Origin: Nostocoides sp. Soil756
GTDB taxonomy: Bacteria > Actinomycetota > Actinomycetes > Actinomycetales > Dermatophilaceae
Length of the DNA: 64,000 bases
Reading direction: 5' to 3'
NCBI RefSeq assembly: GCF_001428065.1
Contig: NZ_LMSE01000004.1
Coordinates: 309,677 to 373,676, forward strand
In this document: in pieces, positions 17,627 through 34,720 of the stretch
Numbering within the stretch: the stretch's first letter is position 1
Layout of the letters: the number at the start of each line of letters is the position of its first letter
Program-made: the position numbers and the translations under genes
Notes under the pieces: generated by a model
What the model saw: only the letters and a program-made list of their open reading frames with translations
Told to the model about the DNA's origin: nothing
Database searches by the model: none

Positions 17627-18314
17627 CCGTCGCCGCCCCCGCGTCGCGGGCCAGCGGCGTCGCCACGGCCGCCCCGTCGACGAGGCGAGTGCCGCGGTGA
17701 CCCCGGGGTCACAGCCCCTCGCCGAGGAGGCCCCGGCTCGCGCCGCGCTGCCGGCCGCCGAGCCCGCCGAGGCGGCTCCGGCCCGCGCCGCGCTGCCGGC
17801 GGTCGAGGCCGCTGAGCAGGCCCCGACGGCCTCCCTCACCCTGCGTGACCTGCGGGCTCCGCTGGTGGCCCTGCTGGTCGTCGTGCTCCTCTTCGCGGCC
17901 GTGGCCTCGGTCTCCTTGCGCGACCACGGCGCCCGCGAGCGCGACGCCCGGGCGGCCACGGCGGCGGCGCGGACCTCGCTCGAGGCCCTGCTGTCCTACG
18001 ACTACCAGACCATCGCGGCCCAGGCGCAGCAGAACACCGCCCTGCTCACCGGGGCGTTCCGCACCGAGTACGGGCAGACGATGCAGAAGACCATCGCGCC
18101 GGTGGCCGAGAAGGAGAAGGCCGTCGTGCGCGCCCGCTCCTACGAGGCCGGCGTGATGGGCCAGACCCCCGACACCGTCACGGTCGAGGTCTTCCTCAAC
18201 CAGGCCAAGACCTCCACCGGCCAGGCCCAGCCGTCGATCGACCAGAACCGGGTCATCGCGACCATGCAGCGGGTCGGCGACCGGTGGCTGATCTCGGGCC
18301 TGTCGGCCTTCTGA
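17610..18314 (+). CDS. Mce-associated membrane protein 2
   Basis: A 234-residue second Mas-like protein. A basic RRRPRVAGQRRR start and an Ala/Pro/Glu-rich stretch with two copies of an APARAALPA unit precede one transmembrane helix (about residues 86-105). A Mas-type domain follows, ending VGDRWLISGLSAF. The start used is TTG at 17610, overlapping the previous gene by 17 bp, because AAGGTGGAG lies just upstream. A GTG at 17697 would give a shorter form. It is the last gene of the Mce operon. Confidence 0.75.
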   Translation: MSSSDDRRRPRVAGQRRRHGRPVDEASAAVTPGSQPLAEEAPARAALPAAEPAEAAPARAALPAVEAAEQAPTASLTLRDLRAPLVALLVVVLLFAAVASVSLRDHGARERDARAATAAARTSLEALLSYDYQTIAAQAQQNTALLTGAFRTEYGQTMQKTIAPVAEKEKAVVRARSYEAGVMGQTPDTVTVEVFLNQAKTSTGQAQPSIDQNRVIATMQRVGDRWLISGLSAF

Positions 18315-18446
18315 CCGGCCCCCGCCGGGCGCTCGTCCCCAGCCGTCAGCGCGTTTCGCTTGACGGGGACCGGGTGGACCGTCATCCTGTTCGCGTCGCC
18401 CTGCTGCGCGAGGTGACCGCATCGGGAGCCGAACGGTTTGACCCGG

Positions 18447-18476
18447 TTGGACGGTGCTGCCTTCTTCGGGTATGCT
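18447..18476 (+). promoter_or_regulatory. predicted rpoB-rpoC promoter
   Basis: TTGGAC (18447-18452), an 18-bp spacer and TATGCT (18471-18476) make the best promoter match in the window. The implied 5' UTR of about 155 nt leads to rpoB. The 325-bp interval between the Mce operon and rpoB holds no other gene that I can support. Confidence 0.7.
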
Positions 18477-18639
18477 ATCTCTTTGCGCTGCCCCCTACCT
18501 GCCTCCGCTCGTCGTCGAGCCGTCCCGTCGCCATGCCCCCGGCTGTCCCGGGAGACCTACGACGGGCCCGGAACACGACATCCGGTGGGTGAGGAACAGC
18601 GCGACCGCACGCCCACCAGGCCCGTGGAAGGAACCCTCC

Positions 18640-22121
<3,482 letters not shown>

Positions 22122-22128
<7 letters not shown>

Positions 22129-22198
22129 CAGGTGACCCGGCCCGGGCGCCCACCAGCGCCCGGGCCGGGGAGCCCGCCCGACTGACCCCTGTCAGACC
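22122..22198 (+). other. nested inverted repeats at the rpoB-rpoC junction
   Basis: An inner perfect 14-bp stem (22136-22149 with 22156-22169, 6-base loop) is enclosed by an outer perfect 11-bp stem (22122-22132 with 22188-22198). The left outer arm contains the rpoB stop codon TGA (22126-22128). No T-tract follows and rpoC is essential and in the same operon. A processing, mRNA-stability or partial-attenuation role is therefore more likely than full termination. Confidence 0.75.
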
Positions 22199-22233
22199 AC
22201 AGAACTGCGTTAGCAAACGAGAGAAGGAACCAC

Positions 22234-26121
<3,888 letters not shown>

Positions 26122-26140
26122 GGGTCTGACCCGCTGACGA

Positions 26141-26185
26141 CGAGGGCGGGCACCACGGTGGGAGACCACCGGGTGCCCGCCCTCG
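26141..26185 (+). terminator. strong terminator after rpoC
   Basis: A 14-bp outer stem (26141-26154 with 26172-26185) continues into a 6-bp inner stem (26156-26161 with 26166-26171) with a GAGA loop; A26155 is bulged. It begins 20 bp after the rpoC stop. Confidence 0.85.
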
Positions 26186-26210
26186 GCGTTGCGGCTGGGA
26201 GGATGGCCGG

Positions 26211-26741
26211 ATGGACCCCGCCCTCGTCATCCGCCGCGAGCAGCCCGCCGACCGTGCGGCCACCCGCGACCTGCACGACGCGGCGTTCGGCGTCCCGGAC
26301 GGGGCGGAGCACGCCGTGGAGACCCGCATCGTGGACGCCCTCCGGGCGGCCGGCGACGTGCTGCCCGGCCTGACCTTCGTGGCGGAGCTGCGGGGGCAGA
26401 TCGTGGGCCACGTCGTGTGCAGCCGGGCCACGATGGGGGAGGGGCCCTCGGTCGGGCTCGGCCCGCTGGGGGTGCACCCCGAACGGCAGGGCGAGGGCAT
26501 CGGCTCGGCGCTGGTCGCAGCCGTCCTGGTCACCGCCGACCAGCAGCACGAGCCCTCGGTGGTGCTGCTCGGCGACCCCGGCTGGTACGGCCACTTCGGG
26601 TTCGAGCCGGCGGCCCTGCACGGCGTGGCCGCGCCCCGGCCGTGGCCGCAGGGGCACTTCCAGCTCAAGCGGCTGCAGGCGTGGCACCCGCGGCTGGCCG
26701 GCCCGTTCCGCTACGCCCGGGCGTTCGACCTCGAGCCCTGA
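26211..26741 (+). CDS. GNAT family N-acetyltransferase (YhbS-like)
   Basis: A 176-residue acetyl-CoA-dependent acyltransferase. The acetyl-CoA loop is in [18 protein letters not shown] (motif A, R/Q-x-x-G-x-G/A), and [14 protein letters not shown] is the YhbS-type C-terminal signature. The substrate is unknown. It stands alone between the rpoC terminator and the rpsL promoter. The start ATG has no clear Shine-Dalgarno, but GAGGAT lies 6 bases upstream, which would suit a leaderless transcript. Confidence 0.82.
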   Translation: MDPALVIRREQPADRAATRDLHDAAFGVPDGAEHAVETRIVDALRAAGDVLPGLTFVAELRGQIVGHVVCSRATMGEGPSVGLGPLGVHPERQGEGIGSALVAAVLVTADQQHEPSVVLLGDPGWYGHFGFEPAALHGVAAPRPWPQGHFQLKRLQAWHPRLAGPFRYARAFDLEP

Positions 26742-26778
26742 TGCGGGAGGAGTACGCGGCGGCCCGGCCCGAACCGAT

Positions 26779-26807
26779 TTGGGCGCTACCGCGCGGCCCG
26801 GTATCCT
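26779..26807 (+). promoter_or_regulatory. predicted rpsL operon promoter with CGATTTGG box
   Basis: TTGGGC (26779-26784), a 17-bp spacer and TATCCT (26802-26807). The -35 lies in CCGATTTGGGCG, shared with the rplJ and rpsJ promoters. It leaves a leader of about 235 nt before rpsL. Confidence 0.65.
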
Positions 26808-26841
26808 TGAGGCTTGTGTCTGGCTAGGTCCAGACCTTGGA

Positions 26842-26875
26842 GCCGGAACAGCCGCCGCGAGGCGGTGGCACCGGC
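26842..26875 (+). other. hairpin in rpsL leader
   Basis: An outer stem GCCGG (26842-26846) with CCGGC (26871-26875) encloses GCCGCC (26851-26856) with GGCGGT (26861-26866) and a GCGA loop. It sits early in the long untranslated leader of the str operon and is a candidate regulatory structure. The rest of 26876-27048 holds no gene I can support. Confidence 0.4.
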
Positions 26876-27048
26876 CTCGCCCACCTTCTGCCGGGCGCCC
26901 CGAACCCATCCTGACCAGGCTGGCGCATGGGGAGTGCAGGGAGGAGCAACCGGCGCGACACACCCGAGTACGGGGGTCGAGCGCCGGTCATCACCAGGAG
27001 CCCCGGCGACGACGCCGCGGCTTGACCAGACGACACGAAGGAACCAGG

Positions 27049-27423
27049 TTGCCTACCATCAACCAGCTGGTGCGCAAGGGCCGGCAGGACAAGGCCGTCA
27101 AGGCCAAGACCCCTGCCCTCAAGGGCTCGCCGCAGCGCCGCGGGGTGTGCACGCGCGTGTACACCACCACCCCCAAGAAGCCGAACTCCGCCCTGCGCAA
27201 GGTCGCCCGCGTGCGCCTCACGAGCGGCATCGAGGTCACCGCCTACATCCCCGGTGTCGGCCACAACCTGCAGGAGCACTCGATGGTGCTCGTGCGCGGC
27301 GGCCGGGTGAAGGACCTCCCCGGCGTCCGCTACAAGATCATCCGCGGTGCCCTCGACACCCAGGGCGTCAAGAACCGTCAGCAGGCCCGCAGCCGCTACG
27401 GCGCGAAGAAGGTGAAGGGCTGA
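27049..27423 (+). CDS. rpsL: 30S ribosomal protein S12
   Basis: A 124-residue decoding-centre protein. It starts at TTG ([12 protein letters not shown]), preceded by GAAGGAACC. The streptomycin-relevant lysines K43 ([12 protein letters not shown]) and K88 ([12 protein letters not shown]) are both present, predicting a sensitive type. The stop shares one base with the rpsG start, indicating coupling. Confidence 0.98.
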   Translation: MPTINQLVRKGRQDKAVKAKTPALKGSPQRRGVCTRVYTTTPKKPNSALRKVARVRLTSGIEVTAYIPGVGHNLQEHSMVLVRGGRVKDLPGVRYKIIRGALDTQGVKNRQQARSRYGAKKVKG

Positions 27424-27893
27424 TGCCTCGCAAGGGACCCGCTCCGAAGCGGCCGCTCGTCATCGACCCGGTCCACCAGTCCCCGCTGGTGACCGCGCTG
27501 GTCAACAAGGTGCTGCTCGACGGCAAGAAGTCCACCGCCGAGCGCATCGTGTACGGCGCGCTCGAGGGCTGCCGCGACAAGACCGGCACCGACCCGGTGC
27601 AGACGCTCAAGCGCGCGCTCGACAACATCAAGCCGACCCTGGAGGTCAAGTCCCGCCGTGTCGGCGGTGCGACCTACCAGGTGCCGATCGAGGTCAAGCC
27701 GAACCGCGCCACGACGCTGTCGCTGCGCTGGCTCGTGGGCTACTCGCGCCAGCGGCGTGAGAAGACGATGACCGAGCGCCTCATGAACGAGATCCTCGAC
27801 GCCTCCAACGGCCTGGGCGCCGCGGTCAAGCGTCGCGAGGACATGCACAAGATGGCCGAGTCCAACCGGGCCTTCGCCCACTACCGCTGGTGA
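27423..27893 (+). CDS. rpsG: 30S ribosomal protein S7
   Basis: A 156-residue head-assembly protein binding 16S rRNA and lining the E-site. It has the normal [10 protein letters not shown] start, [12 protein letters not shown] signature and a [11 protein letters not shown]-terminus. The ATG overlaps the rpsL stop by one base. In other bacteria S7 represses the str operon; no specific site is evident here. Confidence 0.98.
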   Translation: MPRKGPAPKRPLVIDPVHQSPLVTALVNKVLLDGKKSTAERIVYGALEGCRDKTGTDPVQTLKRALDNIKPTLEVKSRRVGGATYQVPIEVKPNRATTLSLRWLVGYSRQRREKTMTERLMNEILDASNGLGAAVKRREDMHKMAESNRAFAHYRW

Positions 27894-28005
27894 CCACCTC
27901 CCGGGAGCCGGCCGCACCTCCCTGCGGCCGGCCCCCGGGCACCGGTGAGCACCACGACGGCGCACCGCACCGCACCACCTAGAGCGACGAGACGAGAGCA
28001 CACAC

Positions 28006-30120
28006 GTGGCACAGGACGTCCTGACCGACCTCAAGAAGGTCCGCAACATCGGCATCATGGCGCACATCGACGCCGGCAAGACGACGGCGACCGAGCGCAT
28101 CCTCTTCTACACCGGCGTCAACCGGAAGATGGGCGAGACGCACGATGGCGCCTCCACCACCGACTGGATGGAGCAGGAGAAGGAGCGGGGGATCACCATC
28201 ACCTCCGCCGCCGTCACCTCCTTCTGGGAGGGGACGCAGATCAACATCATCGACACCCCCGGCCACGTCGACTTCACCGTCGAGGTCGAGCGCTCGCTGC
28301 GCGTCCTCGACGGCGCGGTCGCGGTGTTCGACGGCAAGGAGGGCGTCGAGCCCCAGTCCGAGACCGTGTGGCGTCAGGCCGACAAGTACAACGTGCCCCG
28401 CATCTGCTTCGTGAACAAGATGGACAAGCTGGGCGCGGACTTCTACTTCACCGTCGACACCATCAAGGACCGCCTCGGCGCCGAGCCCCTCGTGCTCCAG
28501 CTGCCGATCGGTGCCGAGAACGACTTCATCGGCGTCATCGACCTCGTGTACATGCGCGCCCTGGTCTGGCCCGGCGACGCCAAGGGTGATGTGACCCTGG
28601 GCGCCAAGTACGAGATCCAGGAGATCCCGGCCGACCTGCTCGAGAAGGCCCAGGAGTACCGCCACCACCTCGTCGAGCGCGTGGCCGAGGCCGACGACGC
28701 CCTGATGGAGAAGTACCTCGACGGCGGCGAGCTCACCCCCGAGGAGATCAAGGCCGGCATCCGCGCCCTGACCATCTCCTCCGAGCTCTACCCCGTGCTC
28801 TGCGGCTCCGCGTTCAAGAACCGCGGTGTCCAGCCGATGCTCGACGCGGTCGTCGACTACCTCCCCTCGCCGCTGGACGTCCCCGCCATGGAGGGCCACG
28901 CCCCCGGCAACGAGGACGAGAAGGTGCTGCGCGCCCCCAGCAAGGACGAGCCGTTCTCGGCGCTGGCCTTCAAGGTCGCCACCCACCCGTTCTTCGGCAC
29001 CCTCACCTTCATCCGGGTCTACTCCGGCCACATCTCGGCCGGCACCCAGGTGCTCAACAGCACCAAGATGAAGAAGGAGCGCATCGGCAAGCTCTTCCAG
29101 ATGCACGCCAACAAGGAGAACCCGGTCGAGGACGCGATGGCGGGCCACATCTACGCCGCCATCGGCCTCAAGGCCACGACCACCGGTGACACCCTCGCCG
29201 ACCTCGACGCGCCCGTGGTGCTGGAGTCGATGTCCTTCCCCGAGCCGGTCATCCAGGTGGCCATCGAGCCCAAGACCAAGGGCGACCAGGAGAAGCTCGG
29301 CACCGCGATCCAGAAGCTCGCCGAGGAGGACCCGACCTTCCAGGTCCACCACGACGACGAGACCGGACAGACCATCATCGCCGGCATGGGCGAGCTCCAC
29401 CTCGACATCCTGGTCGACCGCATGAAGCGCGAGTTCAAGGTCGAGGCCAACGTCGGCAAGCCGCAGGTCGCCTACCGCGAGACCATCAAGCGCGGCATCG
29501 AGCGCCTCGACTACACCCACAAGAAGCAGACGGGTGGCTCGGGCCAGTTCGCCAAGGTGCAGATCGCCCTCGAGCCGCTGGACACCGCCGAGGGCGAGCT
29601 CTACGAGTTCGAGAACAAGGTCACCGGTGGCCGCATCCCGCGCGAGTACATCCCGTCGGTCGACGCCGGCATCCAGGACGCCATGCAGTACGGCATCCTC
29701 GCCGGGTATCCCCTCGTGGGGATCAAGGCGATCCTGCTCGACGGTGCGGCGCACGACGTCGACTCCTCGGAGATGGCGTTCAAGATCGCCGGCTCGATGG
29801 CCCTCAAGGAGGCCGTCCGCAAGTGTGAGCCGGTCATCCTCGAGCCCATGATGGCCGTCGAGGTGCGCACGCCCGAGGACTACATGGGCGACGTCATCGG
29901 CGACATCAACTCCCGTCGTGGCCAGATCCAGGCCATGGAGGACATCAGTGGGGCCAAGATCGTGCGTGGCCTGGTCCCGCTGTCGGAGATGTTCGGCTAC
30001 GTCGGCGACCTGCGGTCCAAGACCCAGGGCCGGGCGAACTACTCGATGGAGTTCGACTCCTACGCCGAGGTCCCGAAGTCCGTGGCCGAGGAGATCATCA
30101 AGAAGACCCGGGGCGAGTGA
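28006..30120 (+). CDS. fusA: elongation factor G
   Basis: A 704-residue translocation GTPase. It has the P-loop AHIDAGKT, switch motif [14 protein letters not shown] and NKMDK, followed by domains II-V ending in [13 protein letters not shown]. The start is GTG at 28006. It lies 112 bp after rpsG and 118 bp before tuf in the standard str operon order. No second EF-G paralogue is in the window. Confidence 0.98.
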   Translation: MAQDVLTDLKKVRNIGIMAHIDAGKTTATERILFYTGVNRKMGETHDGASTTDWMEQEKERGITITSAAVTSFWEGTQINIIDTPGHVDFTVEVERSLRVLDGAVAVFDGKEGVEPQSETVWRQADKYNVPRICFVNKMDKLGADFYFTVDTIKDRLGAEPLVLQLPIGAENDFIGVIDLVYMRALVWPGDAKGDVTLGAKYEIQEIPADLLEKAQEYRHHLVERVAEADDALMEKYLDGGELTPEEIKAGIRALTISSELYPVLCGSAFKNRGVQPMLDAVVDYLPSPLDVPAMEGHAPGNEDEKVLRAPSKDEPFSALAFKVATHPFFGTLTFIRVYSGHISAGTQVLNSTKMKKERIGKLFQMHANKENPVEDAMAGHIYAAIGLKATTTGDTLADLDAPVVLESMSFPEPVIQVAIEPKTKGDQEKLGTAIQKLAEEDPTFQVHHDDETGQTIIAGMGELHLDILVDRMKREFKVEANVGKPQVAYRETIKRGIERLDYTHKKQTGGSGQFAKVQIALEPLDTAEGELYEFENKVTGGRIPREYIPSVDAGIQDAMQYGILAGYPLVGIKAILLDGAAHDVDSSEMAFKIAGSMALKEAVRKCEPVILEPMMAVEVRTPEDYMGDVIGDINSRRGQIQAMEDISGAKIVRGLVPLSEMFGYVGDLRSKTQGRANYSMEFDSYAEVPKSVAEEIIKKTRGE

Positions 30121-30238
30121 CCGCTAGAGTGGTCGCTGGTCTCCAGCAGTAAGCATCCCCACCCATCCCATAGACGACGCCACGTCCTGCCCGGTCGTAT
30201 CGGCGTTACCCAGAGAAGAGTCCTGAGGAGGACATCAA

Positions 30239-31435
30239 GTGGCGAAGGCAAAGTTCGAGCGGACCAAGCCGCACGTCAACATCGGCACCATCGGTCACAT
30301 CGACCACGGTAAGACGACGCTGACGGCTGCGATCTCGAAGGTCCTGCACGACAAGTACCCGGACCTGAACCCGCAGTTCGCGTTCGAGGACATCGACAAG
30401 GCGCCCGAAGAGAAGCAGCGCGGTATCACCATCTCCATCGCGCACATCGAGTACCAGACCGAGGGTCGTCACTACGCCCACGTCGACTGCCCGGGTCACG
30501 CGGACTACGTGAAGAACATGATCACCGGTGCGGCCCAGATGGACGGCGCGATCCTCGTGGTCGCCGCCACCGACGGCCCGATGCCGCAGACGAAGGAGCA
30601 CGTCCTCCTGGCCCGCCAGGTCGGCGTCCCCTACATCGTCGTGGCGCTCAACAAGGCCGACATGGTCGACGACGAGGAGATCCTCGAGCTCGTCGAGATG
30701 GAGGTCCGTGAGCTCCTCTCGGACTACGAGTTCCCGGGTGACGACCTGCCGGTCGTCAAGGTCTCGGCGCTCAAGGCCCTCGAGGGCGACCCCGAGTGGG
30801 GCAACACCGTCCTCGAGCTCATGAACGCCGTCGACGAGTACATCCCCGAGCCCGAGCGCGAGACGGACAAGCCGTTCCTCATGCCCGTCGAGGACGTCTT
30901 CACCATCACCGGTCGTGGCACCGTCGTCACCGGTCGTATCGAGCGCGGCGTCCTCAAGGTCAACGAGGAGGTCGAGATCGTCGGTATCCACACCGGCCCC
31001 CCGGCCAAGACCGTCGCCACCGGCATCGAGATGTTCCGCAAGCTCCTCGACGAGGGTCGTGCGGGCGAGAACGTCGGCCTCCTCCTGCGTGGCATCAAGC
31101 GCGAGGACGTCGAGCGCGGCCAGGTCGTGGTCAAGCCCGGCTCGATCACCCCGCACACCGAGTTCGACGCGAACGTCTACATCCTGTCCAAGGACGAGGG
31201 TGGCCGTCACACGCCGTTCTACGACAACTACCGCCCGCAGTTCTACTTCCGCACCACCGACGTGACCGGTGTCGTGAAGCTTCCCGAGGGCACCGAGATG
31301 GTCATGCCCGGTGACAACACCGAGATGTCCGTCGAGCTCATCCAGCCCATCGCCATGGAGGAGGGCCTGCGCTTCGCCATCCGCGAGGGCGGCCGTACCG
31401 TCGGCGCCGGCCGGGTCACCAAGATCAACAAGTGA
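30239..31435 (+). CDS. tuf: elongation factor Tu
   Basis: A 398-residue aminoacyl-tRNA carrier GTPase. It has [23 protein letters not shown] and NKAD, with beta-barrel domains following. The start is GTG with GAGGAGGA upstream. A TAGAGT hexamer at 30125-30130, just after fusA, could be a -10 for a separate tuf transcript, but no good -35 accompanies it. The gene ends at a double hairpin. Confidence 0.98.
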   Translation: MAKAKFERTKPHVNIGTIGHIDHGKTTLTAAISKVLHDKYPDLNPQFAFEDIDKAPEEKQRGITISIAHIEYQTEGRHYAHVDCPGHADYVKNMITGAAQMDGAILVVAATDGPMPQTKEHVLLARQVGVPYIVVALNKADMVDDEEILELVEMEVRELLSDYEFPGDDLPVVKVSALKALEGDPEWGNTVLELMNAVDEYIPEPERETDKPFLMPVEDVFTITGRGTVVTGRIERGVLKVNEEVEIVGIHTGPPAKTVATGIEMFRKLLDEGRAGENVGLLLRGIKREDVERGQVVVKPGSITPHTEFDANVYILSKDEGGRHTPFYDNYRPQFYFRTTDVTGVVKLPEGTEMVMPGDNTEMSVELIQPIAMEEGLRFAIREGGRTVGAGRVTKINK

Positions 31436-31440
31436 CCTGA

Positions 31441-31505
31441 CGCCGGGCCCGCCCGGCGTGCTGGTCGAAGGGCCCGCATCCCCCACGGGGGGTGCGGGCC
31501 CTTCG
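31441..31505. terminator. tandem hairpins between convergent tuf and GNAT genes
   Basis: A first stem CGCCGGG/CCCGGCG occupies 31441-31458. A second, long one pairs 31466-31484 with 31487-31505, 19 bp with one G-T wobble. Placed between convergent genes, the pair can serve as a bidirectional terminator. Confidence 0.85.
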
Positions 31506-31511
31506 CCGTGC

Positions 31512-32078
31512 TCAGGGGGTGTGCGCCGCGTGCCACTCCCGGGCGGTCAGCTCGGCCAGCCAGTCGCCCTCGTCGGCGCTGGGCAGCCACGGGTCCGCGC
31601 CGCGGTGCACCACCCCCGTGGGCCGCATCCCGGCCCGGCGCATCACCCCGCGGCTGGCGTGGTTGGCGACCATCGTCTCGGCCACGACGCGCTCCAGCCC
31701 GGCCGTGGTGAAGCCGTGCTCGAGGAGGGCCGCCGCACCCTCGCTGGCCAGGCCGCGACCCCACGCCCGGGGGTGCAGCCGCCAGCCGATCTCGGCCAGG
31801 CCCGGGCCCTGGGGGCTCAGCAGCCACCACCCGACGAAGCGGCCCCGCTCGAGGCCGGCCCAGTAGCCGAGCCCCATGGCGTCGGCGGTCGGGTCGAGCC
31901 GCGAGAGCATCCGCTCGCGGACCTCGTCGGGGGTGCGCGGGCGGTCGAGGAAGCGCATCACCTCGGGGTCGGCGTCCAGGGCCTCGAGCTCGGGCAGGTC
32001 GTCCCAGGTGAGGGGGCGCAGCACCAGGCGGTCGGTGATGAGGACCGGGCGCCCGCGCGGGGCGCGCCGCGGGCTCAC
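31512..32078 (-). CDS. GNAT family N-acetyltransferase (RimJ/RimL-like)
   Basis: A 188-residue acetyltransferase of the RimJ/RimL branch. It has the N-terminal ITDRLVLRPLTWDDLPEL, the core IGWRLHPRAWGRGLASEG acetyl-CoA loop, and VVAETMVANHASRGVMRRAGM. Such enzymes modify protein N-termini or small molecules; the substrate here is unknown. The GTG start overlaps the LysR gene stop by 4 bp, so it is the second gene of a two-gene operon. Confidence 0.85.
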   Translation of the reverse strand: MSPRRAPRGRPVLITDRLVLRPLTWDDLPELEALDADPEVMRFLDRPRTPDEVRERMLSRLDPTADAMGLGYWAGLERGRFVGWWLLSPQGPGLAEIGWRLHPRAWGRGLASEGAAALLEHGFTTAGLERVVAETMVANHASRGVMRRAGMRPTGVVHRGADPWLPSADEGDWLAELTAREWHAAHTP

Positions 32079-32995
32079 CGCGGGTCCCGTAGGCGCCCGG
32101 CGGCCTCGGCCGCCAGGGCCTCGCGGACGCGGGCGATGGCGGGGGAGGGGGCCATCGAGCGCCGCCAGGTCATCAGCACCCGCCGCGTGGGGACCGGGTC
32201 GGTGAGGGGGAGTGCGACGACCGTCGGGGGCAGCAGCTCGCGCCCGAGGCGGGGGACCAGCGAGACGCAGACCCCTTCGGCGACCAGCCCGACGTGCGAG
32301 GAGAACTCCATCGACCAGTGCCGGATGCGGGGCCGGCGGCCGTGCCGGTCGAACATGTGGGTCAGCCAGCCGTGGCAGACCGACCCCTCCGGCGCACAGA
32401 CCCAGTCCTCGTCGGCCAGGTCGAGGGCGGTGACCCCGGCCGTGCCGGCCAGGCGGTGCTCGGCCGGCACCAGGACGTCGGCGGTGTCGAGCCCCAGGGT
32501 CACGACCTCGACGTGGTCAGGGAACGGTAGTGGCAGGTCGCCCCAGTTGTGCACCAGGGCGGCATCGGCCCCGCCGGCGGCCACCAGGGCGATGGCCTCG
32601 TGCGGGTCGTGCTCGACGACGGTGACGTCGAGGCCGGGGGCCTCCTCCCGCAGCCGGCGCAGGCTCGGGGCCACCAGGCCCCGCACCGCGGTCGAGAACG
32701 CCACCAGGCGTACCGACCCGGTGACCGGGCCGCCGGCCACCCGGCCCAGCCCCGACTCCAGGGCCTCGAGCCGGGCCAGGATCTCGGCGCCCTCGTCGAC
32801 CAGGTGCCGCCCCAGCTCGGTGAGGACGACCCCGCGGCCCACCCGCTCGAGCACCGCCGCACCGACCCCGTGCTCGAGCCGCTTGACCTGCTGCGACACC
32901 GCCGACGGGGTGAAGCCCAGCTCGGCCGCGGCACCCCCGATCGAGCCGGTGCGGCGCACCGCCGACAGGGTGGTGAGGTGCTCGAGCGAAATCAT
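32075..32995 (-). CDS. LysR family transcriptional regulator
   Basis: A 306-residue regulator. Residues 1-60 form the winged HTH (LTTLSAVRRTGSIGGAAAEL then SAVSQQVKRLE). The rest is the periplasmic-binding-like effector domain (GSVRLVAFSTAVRGLVAP onward). It is transcribed divergently from an EamA exporter with only 73 bp between the starts, and a T-N11-A palindrome lies there. It therefore probably controls that exporter and itself; the ligand is unknown. Confidence 0.9.
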   Translation of the reverse strand: MISLEHLTTLSAVRRTGSIGGAAAELGFTPSAVSQQVKRLEHGVGAAVLERVGRGVVLTELGRHLVDEGAEILARLEALESGLGRVAGGPVTGSVRLVAFSTAVRGLVAPSLRRLREEAPGLDVTVVEHDPHEAIALVAAGGADAALVHNWGDLPLPFPDHVEVVTLGLDTADVLVPAEHRLAGTAGVTALDLADEDWVCAPEGSVCHGWLTHMFDRHGRRPRIRHWSMEFSSHVGLVAEGVCVSLVPRLGRELLPPTVVALPLTDPVPTRRVLMTWRRSMAPSPAIARVREALAAEAAGRLRDPR

Positions 32996-33008
32996 GCAGC
33001 GACGCTAC

Positions 33009-33029
33009 ATGGTGAGCGCCACGAACCAT
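33009..33029. promoter_or_regulatory. LysR-type T-N11-A operator candidate
   Basis: ATGGT (33009-33013), an 11-base spacer and ACCAT (33025-33029) form a perfect palindrome with the T-N11-A layout recognised by LysR proteins. It lies in the 73-bp divergent intergenic region, 13 bp from the LysR start and 40 bp from the exporter start. Confidence 0.6.
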
Positions 33030-33068
33030 CGCTGGTGCTTCACGGATCCGCGCGGGAGGATCGTCCCC

Positions 33069-34031
33069 GTGCCCCTGCGTGACGCCCTCGCCGCCTGCCT
33101 CGTGATGGTCCTGTGGGGCCTGAACTTCGTCGTCATCGACTGGGGGCTGGTGGGGGTGCCGCCGCTGGTGTTCGCGGCGCTGCGCTTCCTCGTCGTCCTG
33201 CTGGCCCTGCCGTTCGTCCCGCGCCCGGCGGCGCCGCTGGGCCGGGTCCTGGCGATCGGCGCCTGCATGAGCCTCGGCCAGTTCGGCCTGCTCTACACGG
33301 CGCTGGCCGTGGGGATGCCCCCCGGCCTGGCCTCGCTGGTGCTGCAGCTGCAGGCGGTCGTCACCGTGGTGGTGGCCGTGGCGCTGCTGGGGGAACGCCC
33401 GCGCGGGGTCCAGTGGGCGGGCGTGGCGGCCGGCCTCGTGGGGTTGGGCGTGGTGGCCCTGGGCCGCGGCGGGCAGGTGCCGTTGGTGGCGCTGCTGCTC
33501 ACGGTGGGAGCGGCCGGCTCGTGGGCGCTCGGCAACGTGCTGGTCCGGCGGCTGCGGGTGCCGGGAGGGCTGGGCCTCACGGTGTGGTCGGCGCTCGTGG
33601 TCCCGGTGCCGCTGCTCGCACTCTCGCTGGTCGTCGAGGGGCCGGGTGCGATCGGCGAGGCGGTGCGCCACCTGTCGCTCGCCGCGGTGGTCTCCACGGT
33701 GTACACCGCGGGCCTGGCCTCCCTGGTGGGCTACGGCATCTGGAACCGGCTGCTCGAACGCCATCCGGCCTCGGAGGTCGCGCCGTTCACGCTGCTGGTG
33801 CCGCCGGTCGGGCTGCTGAGCGCCTGGCTGGTGCGCGACGAGCGGCTGACGAGTGCCGGCCTGGCCGGCGGCGCGCTGCTGGTCCTGGGGGTGGCCCTGG
33901 TCGTGCTGGGACCGCGGTTCGGGCGACCGCGACGCCGGCGGCCGGGCAGCACCCCGTCGGCAGGTGCGGGGCTGGGGCGCGCAGGGAGCGCGCGCGAGCG
34001 CAACGACCCGGCCCGGGCGGAGGTCCGGTGA
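33069..34031 (+). CDS. EamA family (DMT) transporter
   Basis: A 320-residue membrane exporter with about ten hydrophobic spans and the two-fold EamA repeat, resembling YdcZ/RhaT-like amino-acid or metabolite exporters. An early WGLNFVVIDWGL segment and the second-half SWALGNVLVRR are typical. The C-terminal ~35 residues are Arg-rich and cytosolic. GTG at 33069 is preferred because GGAGG lies 9 bases upstream; an in-frame ATG at 33009 would fall inside the LysR operator. Substrate unknown. Confidence 0.85.
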   Translation: MPLRDALAACLVMVLWGLNFVVIDWGLVGVPPLVFAALRFLVVLLALPFVPRPAAPLGRVLAIGACMSLGQFGLLYTALAVGMPPGLASLVLQLQAVVTVVVAVALLGERPRGVQWAGVAAGLVGLGVVALGRGGQVPLVALLLTVGAAGSWALGNVLVRRLRVPGGLGLTVWSALVVPVPLLALSLVVEGPGAIGEAVRHLSLAAVVSTVYTAGLASLVGYGIWNRLLERHPASEVAPFTLLVPPVGLLSAWLVRDERLTSAGLAGGALLVLGVALVVLGPRFGRPRRRRPGSTPSAGAGLGRAGSARERNDPARAEVR

Positions 34032-34108
34032 CGACGAGCTACGGCGCGACGACGCGCCATGATGGGTGCGGTGCGGGAGCCCCTGCGGCCGGCGGTGTAT
34101 CGGCCGAT

Positions 34109-34138
34109 TTGGACGAGGCGCCGGGGCTCTGGCAGACT
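34109..34138 (+). promoter_or_regulatory. predicted S10 operon promoter with CGATTTGG box
   Basis: TTGGAC (34109-34114), an 18-bp spacer and CAGACT (34133-34138). The -35 is within CCGATTTGGACG, the box also found before rplJ and rpsL. The predicted leader to rpsJ is about 260 nt. Confidence 0.6.
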
Positions 34139-34157
34139 AACGGGGTTGCCTGGCATG

Positions 34158-34185
34158 CGTGAGTGACCCGAGAGGGTGGCTCACG
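34158..34185 (+). other. hairpin in the S10 operon leader
   Basis: CGTGAG (34158-34163) pairs with CTCACG (34180-34185), and ACCC (34166-34169) with GGGT (34174-34177), with a GAGA tetraloop and a TG/GG internal loop. It begins about 15 nt after the expected transcription start. The remaining leader to 34403 contains no supported gene. A ribosomal-protein-binding role is possible but untested. Confidence 0.45.
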
Positions 34186-34403
34186 CCCACCGCGACGAGA
34201 GGACGAACCGCCGATCGGCGGGGCGGCTCGTCGCCGAAGAGCCGGGCCCCGGTTCCACCGGGCAGACGATCCCACGGGCGTGGTGCGGGTTTCCGCACGT
34301 CACCCGCACTGCGGAGCAAGGGCGACACGCCCGACCTCGGGGGTCGGAAGGCCAGGGATCGGCACACAGACAGTTGGACGGCGAGAGAGAGACGGAACAA
34401 CAG

Positions 34404-34712
34404 ATGGCGGGACAGAAGATCCGCATCCGGTTGAAGTCGTATGACCACGAGGTCATCGACAGCTCGGCGCGCAAGATCGTCGACACCGTGACCCGCGCGG
34501 GTGCGACCGTGGTCGGCCCCGTGCCGCTGCCGACGGAGAAGAACGTGTTCTGCGTCATCCGGTCGCCGCACAAGTACAAGGACAGCCGCGAGCACTTCGA
34601 GATGCGCACCCACAAGCGCCTCATCGACATCATCGACCCGACGCCCAAGGCCGTCGACTCGCTGATGCGTCTCGACCTCCCGGCTGACGTCAACATCGAG
34701 ATCAAGCTCTGA
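34404..34712 (+). CDS. rpsJ: 30S ribosomal protein S10
   Basis: A 102-residue S10, also the NusE partner of NusB in antitermination. It has [19 protein letters not shown] and the [20 protein letters not shown] loop. ATG at 34404; normal length. First gene of the long S10-spc cluster. Confidence 0.98.
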   Translation: MAGQKIRIRLKSYDHEVIDSSARKIVDTVTRAGATVVGPVPLPTEKNVFCVIRSPHKYKDSREHFEMRTHKRLIDIIDPTPKAVDSLMRLDLPADVNIEIKL

Positions 34713-34720
34713 GGCTCGCG

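Noticed and set aside
33009-33068. Longer EamA N-terminus starting at ATG 33009
   Set aside because: It would place the start in the LysR palindrome and adds a polar stretch, while GTG 33069 has a good GGAGG at proper distance.
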